This document shows, one piece after another, positions 11,571 through 22,200 of a stretch of 64,000 nt of DNA. The stretch comes from Cladorhizidae sp. MBARI D1340-BT2 (taxonomy: Eukaryota; Porifera; Demospongiae; Poecilosclerida; Cladorhizidae). Within the stretch, counting starts at the first letter, position 1, and each line of letters starts with the position of its first letter. The notes beneath the pieces were generated by a model. That model searched no databases, was not told the DNA's origin, and was given only the letters and a program-made list of their open reading frames with translations. The stretch lies in NCBI GenBank assembly GCA_028752905.1, contig JAQNBH010000004.1:33549189-33613188 (forward strand), given 5' to 3'. A program made the position numbers and the translations under genes.

Positions 11571-11588
11571 ATCCCACCGCTGCCACCA
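11571..11588 (-). promoter_or_regulatory. Primer-binding site for tRNA-Leu
   Basis: On the minus strand TGGTGGCAGCGGTGGGAT begins two bases after the 5' LTR. As I recall animal tRNA-Leu(AAG) genes, this is the full 18-nt complement of the mature 3' end (...ATCCCACCGCTGCCA plus CCA). Confidence 0.85.
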
Positions 11589-11590
11589 GA

Positions 11591-11920
11591 TGTTACAGGG
11601 TCGAATTGGTAACCCTGTGGCCGGAATTGAACTGAACTGTCTCTTGTAAACTGTCACCAGGTAGCTAGCTGGCTACCTCTGTACAATTGCTGAAGTTGCT
11701 TTAATAACAAAACATAACAACAGAAATAGATGAGCTATATTCGCAATGAACTCCACAGAACAGGGCAGCTCCTTTTATAAGGAACAGCCAGGCCGGGAAC
11801 ACGTTGGATTTGCAATCCTAATTAACACATCAACTGACACCAAATAAACACTATAGCTTTAGTGTGAATGTGATTACTGTTAGTTTAAGTTCTGTCTTGT
11901 CACAAGCTGCCCGGTGACAG
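11591..11920 (-). repeat. 5' LTR of the gypsy-type element
   Basis: 330 bp with TG...CA ends, homologous over its length to 5026-5320. It carries the element promoter and polyadenylation region by family rule; no single core motif was confirmed. Confidence 0.92.
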
Positions 11921-13040
11921 TAGTCTTCCAAAGTTTGCACCACTTTGGAAAGTGTAAGGAATAATCTACTCTCACATACCTTTCCAAATTACAATCCAAT
12001 CTGATGACATCAATTATTTACAGATCAGTGTATAATGTAGGACCTGAAGCTATGCTATGAGTATACAGGACAATAATTAAAGCATTGTGATCTAAAATTC
12101 TGGAATTTTAAATCAATGTTTTAATATTTTTTATTGCCCTTTCACTGGCCAACAATGCCTCACATTCATTACTAATAGAGAATATATCAGCTCTCTGCTT
12201 GCTTTACTACAACTATCCCATGCAAACTCCAATGACAAAATAACAATAAAATATCTATAAGACTATATCTTGTTTCAGTACAAAAATACACGCAGGAGGC
12301 AACAGTTGGTTATAACCTAGCTAATTGAGCCCTCACAGGGGAGTAGGAAGGAATGCTTGGTATTACCACACATAGTTTAGCTAGTGCAGAGCGTGATAGC
12401 ACTTCATATACTATTTTCCCCAAATTGAAAAAAAACACAATAAAGTTTATAACTAAGCTAACCTCATTTTGGCTGCTTCTTAGTATCCTAAATGGTGGTG
12501 TCAGCTGATCTTAACCTCCAAAGCACTTCAAGTGAGCCTTCAATCCTTCACTATGTTAGTAAACCTTCATCTCAGCAAACTGTTAAAAACCTTTAAGTTA
12601 ATCCTCAGAGTCTTGTATTAGTAAGTGTTGTAGCACTCACTGTATTGGTTTGATATGGTCAAAATGTTTGTATTTGTGAAACTTATTCATACTAGCAAAA
12701 AACATGTAATAAAAATTAGAGTGTGCATATGTCTTGTGTAGCTATATATTTTGTTATAATTATGCCACGTGAGTACAAAGAGTCGAGGTGGTAGAGTTTA
12801 GCTTCAGATTTAGTTTCAGTTTTAAGTGAGTTTCTCTTTTGGAGTCAATGCTTTTGTTTATGCAGTACTTATCTTTACTTATCACCTATTATTGTTAACA
12901 TTAATAAGTTTAATAACTTCAACTATTTTGTTGCATGGTGGTAGGCTCTTATATAACTTGGTGGTAAGTCTACAGTTGGTTCAAGATCCAAAAATACAAG
13001 AGACAGTTTATATGTCAACGACAAGGAGAGGCAGTATTTA
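11921..13040. other. Non-coding stretch
   Basis: AT-rich spacer between two retroelements. No coding region, structural RNA or clear repeat was found. The open stretch at 12826-13056 lacks recognisable domains and probably belongs to the 5' untranslated part of the gypsy remnant that follows. Confidence 0.5.
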
Positions 13041-13052
13041 TAAGGAAGCAAG

Positions 13053-13411
13053 ATGACAGAAGAGGTTGAAACTTTTGGAATGGCTAAGTTGGTGAAAATG
13101 TTGATCGAAGATCAGCAACAATGAGATAAGGAAGCAGCAACAAGAGTAATAGAATGGAGAGAAGAACAGTAGAGATGAGAAACAGAGCAAGAAGAAGAGC
13201 AGCTGAGAGAGGATGGTTGATAAAGGACTGGAAGAGTTTGCCAATGCTTACATTGATGACATTGACATCTTCAATTGTACATGGGAGGAACACCTTGAGC
13301 ACCTGCATACAGTGTTGGAGAAGATCTGATGCAGATCTCACAGCAAAACCAAAGTTTCGTGTGTCAGAATGTATCTATCTGGGCTATGTGTTTGGAAGTG
13401 GTAAAGTACAC
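13053..13411 (+). pseudogene. Gypsy retrotransposon remnant: gag start fused to RT (left half)
   Basis: From ATG 13053 a charged helical gag-like N-terminus (MTEEVETFGMAKLVKML, then EKEAATR-type repeats with stops) runs to about 13210. It switches at 13213 directly to the RT palm (MVDKGLEEF, AYIDDIDIF, TWEEHLEHL) and, after one frameshift, to YLGYVFGSGKV. The coding sequence between gag and the RT palm is deleted. RT is cut off at 13411 by an inserted element and resumes at 21637 on the same strand. Confidence 0.8.
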
Positions 13412-13728
13412 TGTTGGGTTTTGGTCCCTGGGTAACCTTATCTTACCATCTACGTACTTCAGCCAAAGCTAGAAATTAGGTCGACTTTTAATCATTAACC
13501 CATTCACCGTCCAGCATTTTTTTTTTAATTGCAAATAAAAATCAATATTAAATCAGGAATGCACTAAAGTCCCTAGCAACCATGGTTGATGGGATAGCAT
13601 TGGTGTCGACAAACATTGCGGTCAACTTTAGGTTGCCAAGCAACAACCATAAATGATGAATATCATTATGTAATTACAGCTTAATGAAAGCTCTTACTTC
13701 AATATGCCAACATGTGATTGTATATATA

Positions 13729-13821
13729 TGTTACGCGCAAACCTCGAATTTGCGCAATCCCAGGATTGAGCTGCTCATTCCCAAGATTCTAGGTTTGCGA
13801 GCGCGATCCTGGGATTGCGCA
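13729..13821. repeat. Left terminal inverted repeat of Ginger
   Basis: Matches the reverse complement of about 19468-19560. The first 54 bases are identical; the rest differs by a few substitutions and one indel. Confidence 0.9.
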
Positions 13822-13877
13822 TGCACACTTTGTATGGCTCCATGTGCGATTCGTAGTAGATCGTGCAGTAGAAAGAG

Positions 13878-16800
13878 ATGGAGGCTCATGAAAAGGAGTT
13901 TAGCCAATTTCTGAAGGACAAGTTTCTTAATGGAATCAACAATGGAAGCAAAACAATCAATAAATTAAAGGGGGAAGCTATTGTGAAAGTTTTGAAAGGT
14001 GCTGTGGATATAAAAGATTCGAAATTCAGGTTCTGGATTAAGGAAAAGGGATTTAAATTATTGGATTACCCAGTTCTTGGATTAATGGATGTCCTATGCC
14101 TTCCAGCTAAGAAGAAAGTGTGTAATAAGTATTTAGTGTTTGTATATGTGATGAAGTAGCATTTTGTAATTAGGATATGGCAGTGAATGACACTTCTCTT
14201 CTTGGACGCTACAGAAGAATAGCTTTTGTCGAAGATTTTTCTGCTGTGCTGAAACGTATCCATTGTGATGTCCAAGGGCACATGGGGTATAAGAAAGCTC
14301 TTGCAGAAGTGAGTTAATTAATTCAAATATTGACTAATTATTAAAAAAAAATCACTGCTGTCATAGCTATCAGTCCTCATTATTCATTATAATTATATAT
14401 ATAGCTATAGATCTGTTTCTGTTCAATTTGCTAGGTATATACTCAGTTGTATGCCATATATTGAGTTGTATAAATGTACTTTTATTTCAGCTACATGTTA
14501 GTTCTTTTAATACAAGACTTACAGAATCCTTGTCAATGGTTAAATCTCTCCTTTTGGGTGATCCATGACCACTAAAATGTACAATGGATACACCACTGGT
14601 TCACCACTCATCCCTCTTGTAAAATGTATTATATAGGTTGCAGCAAGTTATGAATGTCTGCCAAGATCAGCAGTGGAGAAGTATATTCAGCTTTGCCCCG
14701 TTTGTAATCTTCGGAAGCCACAAACCAACCATGCCCCACTTAAACCTATCATCTCTTCAGGATTCATGACTCGAGGACAAGTATAAACAATATACTATTT
14801 ATGCATAAACATAATGTGAATTATAATGTAATGCAGGTTGATCTAATTGATATGAGACATAGACCTGATGATCAATATCACTGGATAGGACATTACATGG
14901 ATCATTGGTCAAAGATCCATGTCCTTTTCCCTTTGTCTCATAAGAGTGCAATTGAAGTGGCTACTAATCTATCAAGTCGGGTTTTTGCATACTTTGGTGT
15001 TCCGAAGGTAAGTAGTGCAGCTCATAATAATTCATATCTTCCACAATGAGTACCTATACTCTGGTGTGAGCTTAGCATTGTTCGCAAAAACGATTAACTC
15101 TATACAAGCACACTCTCTCTCTTTACAGATTCTTCAGTCTGATAATGGTAGGGAGTTTGTGAACCATATAATTTGGGACCTTGTGCAACGTTGGCCTGGT
15201 AAAGTTACGATTGTCAATGGACGACCAAGACACCCGCAATCCCAAGGTGTCGTGGAACGCGGCAATGCCAAAGTTGAAGAATTAATTGCATGTCGCTTTA
15301 GTAGTTGCAATGATGTAGCATGGTCACAATGGTTACCAGAGATTCAGTGTAAGTTTCTTAACACTATAGCAATAGATAAGATATACCATTATTCATTATG
15401 ATTATTGCAGATCAACTTAATACTTGTGTACATGATACAATGAAGTGCACGCCATATGAGTTGGTGTATGGACAGCCTCCTCGTAGCGGTATATTTCCTG
15501 GCAACAATCCTGGACAGGTGATGGAGGAGGATGTACATGACCTTATTAATGAAGATGGTATGTGTAACATTACTTTAATGTTCCATCTAACCTTCTAAAC
15601 CACTTCCACTACCCAGTAAACAATGATGGACCCTCTGATGAACCTTCAAATCCTGGTTGCGGACACTCCAGCCCTCCATCTCCATCAAGCAACAGATGCT
15701 CTGGTGTATCATCCCACAGTGATGAACAATCAAGCCCATGTAATAAACCACAATACTCTCCAGCTCCCAGTGGTGAACACTGACTCTTCATTTTTTTCTT
15801 CATTTCCCAGTGGTGACTGCTCTCAGTCTGACACACTCTGATCCAGCTACCAGTGGTGAACACTCTGGCACTTTAACTCCAAGTGATGACCATTATCGCA
15901 GTGATGAAATGGACTGTGTCCCTCCTGTGGTCCTCCATCAACCAGGCTCTTCATCACAAAGTAAATTTTTCATTACTCAATGATACTGTTTTTTCTATAG
16001 CTATACACAATACTTATTCATTGACATTCGTTGATAATCATTGCACATTTTGTCAGTGTTAATACTCATATCAGGTGATAGTCCCTCTGATCTATTGTTC
16101 ACCAATATGGAACCATCTGACTCTACCAGAGACTCGATCAGTAAAGAAGACTCTTGTAACAAGATTGACCGTAGTGACAAAGGTATTGCAGAAAACTTGA
16201 GTACATACATGTAAACTTTTATGTGTTTGTTGTTGTTAATGTAGAAATGGTGCTAGCAACTAGCAAGAAGCATCTCAGTCAACGGCAGAAGGCAGATATT
16301 AACTATCGAAGAAATGCAGAAAAAATGATTGCAGCTTACAATACCAGAAAACGACATAAAGCTGAGCCATTTGTTATTGGTGACAGAGTCAGCATTACAA
16401 TACCAAGAGTTGATAGAGCATCCACTGACTTACGTAGGCTGCCTTGTATTGTAGTAGCAGTTAGTGGGTTCAAGCAGCGACTGTATCGTTTGCGGTGTCC
16501 ATTTGGTGTCCTGAAGAATTGTGTGTCAGAGTCTGCATTGGAGAGCTATTGTGGTGAATTGGAACTAGAAGTGACTGGTTGGGGAAAAGAGCGTCTACTA
16601 TCCTTACGTGAAGCTACAATGAAATTTAATCCAAAAAATCAATTCTATGGCAATTCCTGTAACTGTAAAACAGGATGCAATAGCAAGCGGTGCTCCTGTA
16701 AAGCATCAAAGAAGATTTGCACCAAGCGATGCCATAATGCATTGCCTTGCTCCAATGGATGTAAGGATGAAGAGAGACATATTAAGAAGAAACCACTGGA

Positions 16801-17596
16801 AGTGATTGATACAGAGAGCTACCCTGATATGCTAGCATCTACCACATCCACAATATGGTTGCCAGAACTAGCTCTTACTGCAAGAGATAAGAAGCTGATT
16901 GAGAACAACGATTGGTTGAACGATGGCCATATGTATGCTGCTCAAAAACTTCTAAAAACTGAATTCCCTCATTTTGGTGGGTTACGAGCTACCGCAGTAG
17001 TAGCTAGTATGTCTGGAGGTTCTCTTTGTGGTGATGCTGTTCAGATTGTTAATGTTGAAAACAGTCACTGGATCTGTATAGCCGTAGATATGAATGATTC
17101 GAGTAATGTCAAAGTTTATGATAGCCTTTTCAATTCTCTACCACTATCCACTTGTCAGCAGATTTGTGCCCTGGTGTGCACTAGCAGCAAAACAATCACT
17201 CTGCAATTCATCACTATGCAAACACAAACAAACAAGCATGACTGTGGTGTATTTGCTATAGCTTGTGCTGTGGCACTATGCCATCAAGATGATCCCTCCA
17301 CTCTCACCTGGAATCTTTCAGAAATGCGGCCGCATCTTCTTGATTGCTTGGAAATCAAGAAAATGACGCCCTTTCCTCTCGAAAAGAAGATAACAAAGCC
17401 TCTGAAAAGCATAAGATGCATTCAAATAATTCGTGTTTATTGTGTTTGTCGAAAAACCTGGAATAAAATGGACAGAATGGTTCAGTGTGAAAAATGTGCA
17501 GAGTGGTACCATCAGGATTGTGTTGGGACTCCAAACAAAGTTTTCCTGTCCCCAAAAAGCAAGTGGATATGTTCAAAATGCCAAACTGATAATTAA
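13878..17596 (+). CDS. Ginger transposase: integrase + Ulp1 protease + PHD finger (10 exons)
   Basis: Predicted exons 13878-14117, 14174-14308, 14637-14780, 14837-15007, 15129-15348, 15411-15557, 15617-15769, 15811-15960, 16075-16182 and 16245-17596. All introns have GT/AG ends and phases agree, giving 939 residues without a stop. Domains: H2C2 zinc N-domain (H110, H116, C145, C148); DDE integrase core (D175 in VDLIDM, D235 in QSDNGREF, E273 in GVVERGN, spacing DX37E); Ser-rich linker; cysteine-rich CXC-like motif (about 628-662); Ulp1/SENP C48 protease with H764 (NSHW), D782 (VYDS), Q817, C823 (HDCGVF); PHD finger 889-935 (C4HC3). It should cut and integrate the element in the nucleus. The protease may act on SUMO-like modifiers and the PHD finger may read histone tails (inference). 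The 41-bp seventh intron is the weakest call; without it the frame stops at 15779-15781. Confidence 0.85.
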
Positions 17597-17844
17597 CAAA
17601 CTAATTCTATGTACACTATGAATTTTATGTAATGAATGTTGCTAATGAATGTTGTTACAGTTATTGGAACTAAAAACAAAAACAAAAAAACATTGAACAG
17701 TATAACTTGTACCTAGCCAAGTGTTCCATCCATTTGGGTTAAGTCAATGGTGAAACATTACACCATATTATATTTTAGGCTTACAAGCTCTACCTAATAT
17801 AACTTTTTTGTGGGTAAATAGCTTGACCCTCATCACCAGTATGA
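17597..17844. other. 3' untranslated part of Ginger
   Basis: AT-rich, no coding. Contains A-rich stretches 60-100 bp after the stop. No strong canonical polyadenylation hexamer stands out. Confidence 0.4.
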
Positions 17845-17848
17845 TTAA

Positions 17849-19216
17849 CTCATTGCTAATTCTGGGGAGCATATTTATAGCAAAAAATGAGTAATTATTC
17901 TTTAAAATACATAGTCCCCTAATGGTGTTCATCACAAGAACTTCCTTTTTGGAACTTATATGGCATATGCCCTAAAGTATACTTCCTTGTTCTCCTGTAA
18001 GCCACACCCATACAATCGACAAACCCACACCCACTTGTAATTAAAATTGGAATGTACAATAATCATTTCCCAATGATTAGAATTTGCATTACTGCCATTA
18101 AAAAATTATCTATGGCTTGCATAATAAAACATAATATAGAGTAACATTATGGTTGTTATGGGCTCAATAAATTGAAGTCTAAATCTCGGCCCATTTTTAA
18201 AATGAATTGTTTTATTATATGAATGAAATACTTGAAATTGTGTTACTAAAGTTTGAAGTTCACAAGGGTATGAAAGCGTTCATAATAAGCACCTATACAT
18301 AAATATAAACTATCTATATATAAATATATTTACGCGCCTTCAAACACTATCATGTCTTTACTCACCTGCAAACTCTATCTATATATCTATATTAATACAC
18401 ATAAATTCATCACATTTTGTACAGTAAACACTAACTTTGGTGTCCTTCCTTTTATTGTCCACACTTCTAGTTTTTGAGCATATATAGAACACATCTCGAT
18501 ATGGAAAGTGTTTCCCTTTCAGACGAGACATACCTTTCTACCTCCTTGATACAATGCAGATTGGCCACTTACTTTAGCCACTAGCAAAGGTTGCACAAGC
18601 TCCTCTATCAAAGCCAGTCGAAATTGGCGGTTAGTTTTTATATCAGAATTGGGATTGTTGATACGAAAAATGATAGCAGCAGTCAAAATAAAGATATCTA
18701 TATATCAATCGCCACAATAAATTTTCCCACCAATTGGTAGTCTTTCACTTAGTAAGTGAATGGTAAGATAAATATTGATCCACTCCATTCACATTTTGAT
18801 TGTATTCTACAATCGCTGTTGGGCATGCTCCAACTAACATGGCTACTACCCTGTCACCATCTTCATCTTCACTGCTGTCTCCCAGGTTCACTTCCTTCAT
18901 TACCCAGTTCAAAGCACTCCTGTTCTTCCAATTGTCTAAGCTGGTCTTCTATACTGGCATCAAAAACTGAATCTCCAGCACAATAGCTTCAATAGACAAT
19001 CTATCTAAACCTACTATAGCTCAATCCACTTATAGATACAAACGGTGGAATGGTATATAAGGGTTGTAGGCTTGAAGGCACTTAAAAAAAGCTCAGCTAA
19101 TTATCTGTTTAATGGCATCATCATTGCCTTGGTAGCAGCCATGGTTGCTAAGATAAAATTAGCTCTTGCCCAGAGGTATTCAGGGGTCAATTTGGCCCCC
19201 CATAGGACTCAATGAG
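17849..19216 (-). mobile_element. piggyBac-like element C, nested in Ginger
   Basis: TTAA at 17845-17848 and 19217-19220. Inverted ends TTAACTCATTGCTAATTC and TTAACTCATTGAGTCCTA share the first 11 bases plus scattered positions inside. At 1.37 kb it is an internally deleted copy with a minus-strand coding remnant. Confidence 0.8.
18379..18995 (-). pseudogene. piggyBac transposase remnant (element C), internally deleted
   Basis: An acidic N-terminal segment (SIEDQLRQLEEQECFEL, 18995-18840) is followed, after loss of the DDE core, by the C-terminal part (FRLALIEELVQPLLVAK near 18590-18640). A terminal zinc-type segment (RLKGKHFPYRDVFYIC, then VYCTKCDEFMC) ends at a stop at 18379. Frames are broken. 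It resembles the remnant of element B in plan, so it may be mobilised only in trans, if at all. Confidence 0.65.
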
Positions 19217-19251
19217 TTAAACATATCTAGGTACATTATAACTCTGTAAGT

Positions 19252-19440
19252 GCTCAATCCCAGGATAGAGCAACTCTGCCAATGCTCAATCCCTGGATAG
19301 AGCAACTCTGCAAGTGCTCAATCCCTGGATAGAGCAACTCTGCAAGTGCTCGATCCCTGGATAGAGCAACTCTGCAAGTGCTCGATCCTGGGATAGAGCA
19401 ACTCTGCATTGCTCGATCCTGGGATAGAGCAAATCTTAGG
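19252..19440 (+). repeat. Subterminal tandem repeat of Ginger
   Basis: About six copies of a roughly 30-bp unit (TGCTCAATCCCTGGATAGAG, then CAACTCTGCAAG) lie just inside the right terminal repeat. The core ATCCTGGGATTG also occurs within the terminal repeats, so the array looks like an amplified terminal-repeat motif and could be a transposase-binding array. Confidence 0.85.
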
Positions 19441-19467
19441 TTTGCGCCCGCTCAATCCTGGGAATGT

Positions 19468-19560
19468 GCGCGCAATCCCAGGATCGCGCAAGCAAACCTG
19501 GAATCTGGGAATGAGCAGCTCAATCCTGGGATTGCGCAAATTCGAGGTTTGCGCGTAACA
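19468..19560. repeat. Right terminal inverted repeat of Ginger
   Basis: Reverse complement of 13729-13821, ending in TAACA at 19560, followed by TATATATA. Confidence 0.9.
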
Positions 19561-19819
19561 TATATATATGCAAACACTCATTGTATTCACAAAACTTGCA
19601 TAACATATATTTTTCATTTTTTAATATTTATTTTCTGATGAAGATATTGTTATCATGTTGGTGTTGTATGAACAATTATTTATTACATCTTCCGATAATA
19701 GGACAACAATAGCAACAAAAAACATTCATATACAAAACAACAGCCATCTAGCACACACATAGAACAGAGAGAAAAATGGAAATACCATAGAAAGTAAAAT
19801 TTTAAAAAGTGAAGCAAAA

Positions 19820-21150
19820 ACTAGGAAACTACGAAGTCTACCATGGTGTGGTACTTGAAAAAACAGTCCCTATTTGTGACACACAGTGGTACTTTGTAGT
19901 GACGGCAAATAAGTGGTCTCATGGTCGTTTGAGATTCCAGACATGTTTCCAACTGCTACACAGACAATACACCACTGCTGTTTTTCAGTTAGTGCTGACC
20001 AATGCCCAAGCGTGGTGTTCAGCCGGTCTAGACGCTCGTTATGAACTGAGCGAGGGCGGCCAGCATGCTGACGTGAGCAGAAGCATATCACTAGTTCCTT
20101 AGCTAGCTCCAACCGGAAGGTCAAAACATCTCTCTTCCTGTAACCCCTGGCAAGGTGATCTGCTCTGCGGACATGAGAGTCTAGAACATAGCTGTTCAGA
20201 ATGCATGCCTCAACCATAATATACGCAAACACCCTCTTCTGGAGAATTAGAGGAGGGACTATCAAAGGTACTCTAGCTGAGGACACAGTAGAAGAAGCAA
20301 GAGACGGAGCTAAAGAAATGCTGGTAGAAGTTCCAGAAAGAAAAAGAGGACTAGCTAAAGGCAGAGCAGAACTTGAAGCACTAGAAGCTATTTCACTACC
20401 ACTACTCTGACAAACTCGAGCATGACGAACACTCCTAGTGCTATGACTAAGCTGAACAACTGGTCGTGAAGGAGTGCATACTTCACTAGAAGAGGACACA
20501 GAGTGCGAGGGTTAAAATTAAGGAGGGCATGATGATGGAACAGACAATGATGAGGATAGAAATAGTATAGGAGTGACTACAGATGTCACATAAGTCATAG
20601 AACCTGATGCAGAGGTTACACGACCTACAGTTGCAGATACTGGTAGGAACAATGGAGAAGGTGATGAAGCAGCCATTACAGCAATAGGAGGGCTAGCAAT
20701 AGATTGTGTCAGAGTTGATGAAGCTCTGTCAGCTGCCCAATCCATCGCTTCATGCATCAAACCTGAAAGGGATAAGAAATTGGCATCACACGGACTACCG
20801 CAACAAGGAAACTAAAAGAGCATTGTAGTTCCATGCTCTGCTTTGCTAACAACAAAACTAGCTATAGCTAAACTGTAGCTAAACTGACTGTAAATACCTT
20901 CTTCATCGCTGGTATTCACATCTCCATCTAGATCGTCACCTCGAGTGAAAGCGCTACGCTTCCTTGAAGGTAGGTCATCAGCAACTATTCTGCCAAGCGA
21001 TAGCGGTGCTTCAGGGTCAACACGGCTCTGGCCAACGTAGGATGAGATGCCAGCGCCTTCTTGATCACTGCTTTCATCCTCAGAAAGTCCAAAATCGTCG
21101 CCCTGAACCTGAGAAATAACTTTATCCAAGGACAGTCGAACGGCCATCTT
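19820..21150 (-). pseudogene. piggyBac transposase remnant (element B)
   Basis: Minus-strand coding remnant. The N-terminal acidic region lies at 21150-20890 (SEDESSDQEG, RGDDLDGDVNTSDEE), typical of piggyBac N-termini. A Ser-rich low-complexity stretch follows (about 20760-20300). The C-terminal helical and zinc region runs 20300-19870 (ACILNSYVLDS, DVLTFRLELAKELV, RLDRLNTTLGHWSAL, CIVC). The catalytic DDE core is not found, so the copy is internally deleted. The 630-base open stretch 20499-19870 contains the last part. Identity rests on the C-terminal pattern plus the TTAA ends. Confidence 0.65.
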
Positions 21151-21636
21151 CAACACGATTTGAGTGGGTCCGACTTTTCAATATTACTACCCTAGTTACC
21201 GAACGTCTATTGCATTTATATTCGGTACGATCGTAGGGTGGAAGAATGTAGTGATTGATTTTTTATGGATTTTTTAATCTGATAAACAACTTTTTGCGTA
21301 TTATTATATACGCTTGTGGCAGTGAGTGGGTTAAAGATAATTTAATTAGCAGTGATTACAACACAACATAACTAAGCCTAACTAAACAAAAAGTGAGATC
21401 AACTTAATAAACTCCTGCCAGAACTCCTTTAAGTAGATTAGTCGGCAGAGGTTTTACAATGACAAAATAAGGGCAGGATCATGCAACAAACAACCAATGA
21501 TTGTATCCAATGAAACAACTACAAGTAAGATGTAACTAGTGCGGCCTGTCATATAAACATGTGTGCATGATTATATGTACAGTTAATCAGCATTGATAGG
21601 TGCTAATTCTGTTAGGCTGGATGGCCTAACATACAC

Positions 21637-22200
21637 CCTGAAGATGTGGAAATTAGTGTCATCAAAGAATTCAAGATAACTACACAAACAAGGAGGTCAG
21701 GTCAATTTTAGAACTTTCTGGATATTATCGACAATTCATCCCTGATTATTCTACTAAGGTTCCCCCATAAATGGATCTGACATGAACGAACTAGCTAACC
21801 AAGGTGACATGCACTCGTGACAAATGTAATATTGCTTTAAATAAACCGAAGGATACTCTGTGCTCGACGCCAGTTATGAAGAGTCTGGACTTTGAAAAGG
21901 AGTTAATTCTTCAAACTGATGCTACAGAAAGGGCAATCTGGGCCATGCTGAGTCAACTAGATGAGAATGGGGAAAATCATCCTGTCAGTTGCTTATTTTA
22001 GCAGGAAGCTACTATCTCAAGAAACTTCCAATGCCACTGTCAAGAAGGATTGTTTGGTGATTAAACCAGGGATTCAGGCCTTCAACACTTATCCGATGTG
22101 GGTGGAAATTTCCTATCCGCAAGAGCTCTGTCACCTACATACCTCCCAGATATCAATGTAGATGCATTGACTGGGATTGGCTCGAGGGTGGACTAACAAC
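21637..22200 (+). pseudogene. Gypsy RT-RNase H remnant (right half)
   Basis: Continues the RT interrupted at 13411: HPEDVEISVIKEFK, then a degraded FLGLSGYYRQFIPDY-type connection (21715-21755), then RNase H (CNIALNKPKDTLCSTPVM, LILQTDATERAIWAML, HPVS, YFSRKLL) with a frame change near 21990-22000. The coding signal fades after about 22170. The two halves join exactly across one copy of TACAC. Confidence 0.85.

Larger units (their letters stand above)
5026..11920 (-). mobile_element. Ty3/gypsy-type LTR retrotransposon with integrase before RT (Gmr1-like order)
   Basis: A near-complete LTR retrotransposon on the minus strand. Order in its own 5'-3' sense: LTR (11920-11591), tRNA-Leu primer site (11588-11571), gag, protease, integrase, reverse transcriptase, RNase H, polypurine tract, LTR (5320-5026). 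The RT and integrase are gypsy-type by motif, but the integrase lies upstream of RT, as in copia and in the Gmr1 group of gypsy elements. A hAT element interrupts gag at 9719-11308. The pol frame carries stops and frameshifts, so the copy is dead. No target-site duplication is visible (left flank ATACT, right flank GTAGT). Confidence 0.9.
13729..19560 (+). mobile_element. Ginger-type DNA transposon, apparently complete
   Basis: A 5,832-bp element with terminal inverted repeats of about 93 bp, nearly identical, both starting TGTTACGCGCAAACCTCG. The termini fit the TGTNR rule I recall for Ginger. Flanks are TATA on both sides (13725-13728, 19561-19564), consistent with the 4-bp target duplication of the superfamily, although the site is a (TA)n tract. 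It encodes a gypsy-like integrase without RT, the hallmark of Ginger. piggyBac C is inserted downstream of the coding region at 17845-19220. Confidence 0.9.
13499..21330 (-). mobile_element. piggyBac-like element B, split by Ginger
   Basis: Both ends abut TTAA (13495-13498 and 21331-21334). The inverted ends read TTAACCCATTCACCGTCC at left and TTAACCCACTCACTGCCA (reverse) at right, a clear pair. Removing the Ginger insertion leaves about 2.0 kb. The coding remnant runs on the minus strand (21150 to 19820), so the Ginger lies in its 3' part. Confidence 0.85.
13412..21631. mobile_element. Solo-LTR-like element, split by a piggyBac insertion
   Basis: Begins TGTTGGG (13412) and ends CCTAACA (21631). 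It is flanked by the 5-bp direct repeat TACAC (13407-13411 and 21632-21636), and the flanks are the two halves of one RT gene. Without the inner insertions it is about 384 bp (13412-13498 and 21335-21631). Length, TG...CA ends and the 5-bp duplication fit a solo LTR. The right end contains an inverted pair TGTTAGG...CCTAACA (21610-21631). No coding sequence of its own is seen. Confidence 0.75.

Noticed and set aside
19318..19638. Open frames of about 90-100 residues on both strands
   Set aside because: They are readings of the Ginger subterminal array and terminal repeat.
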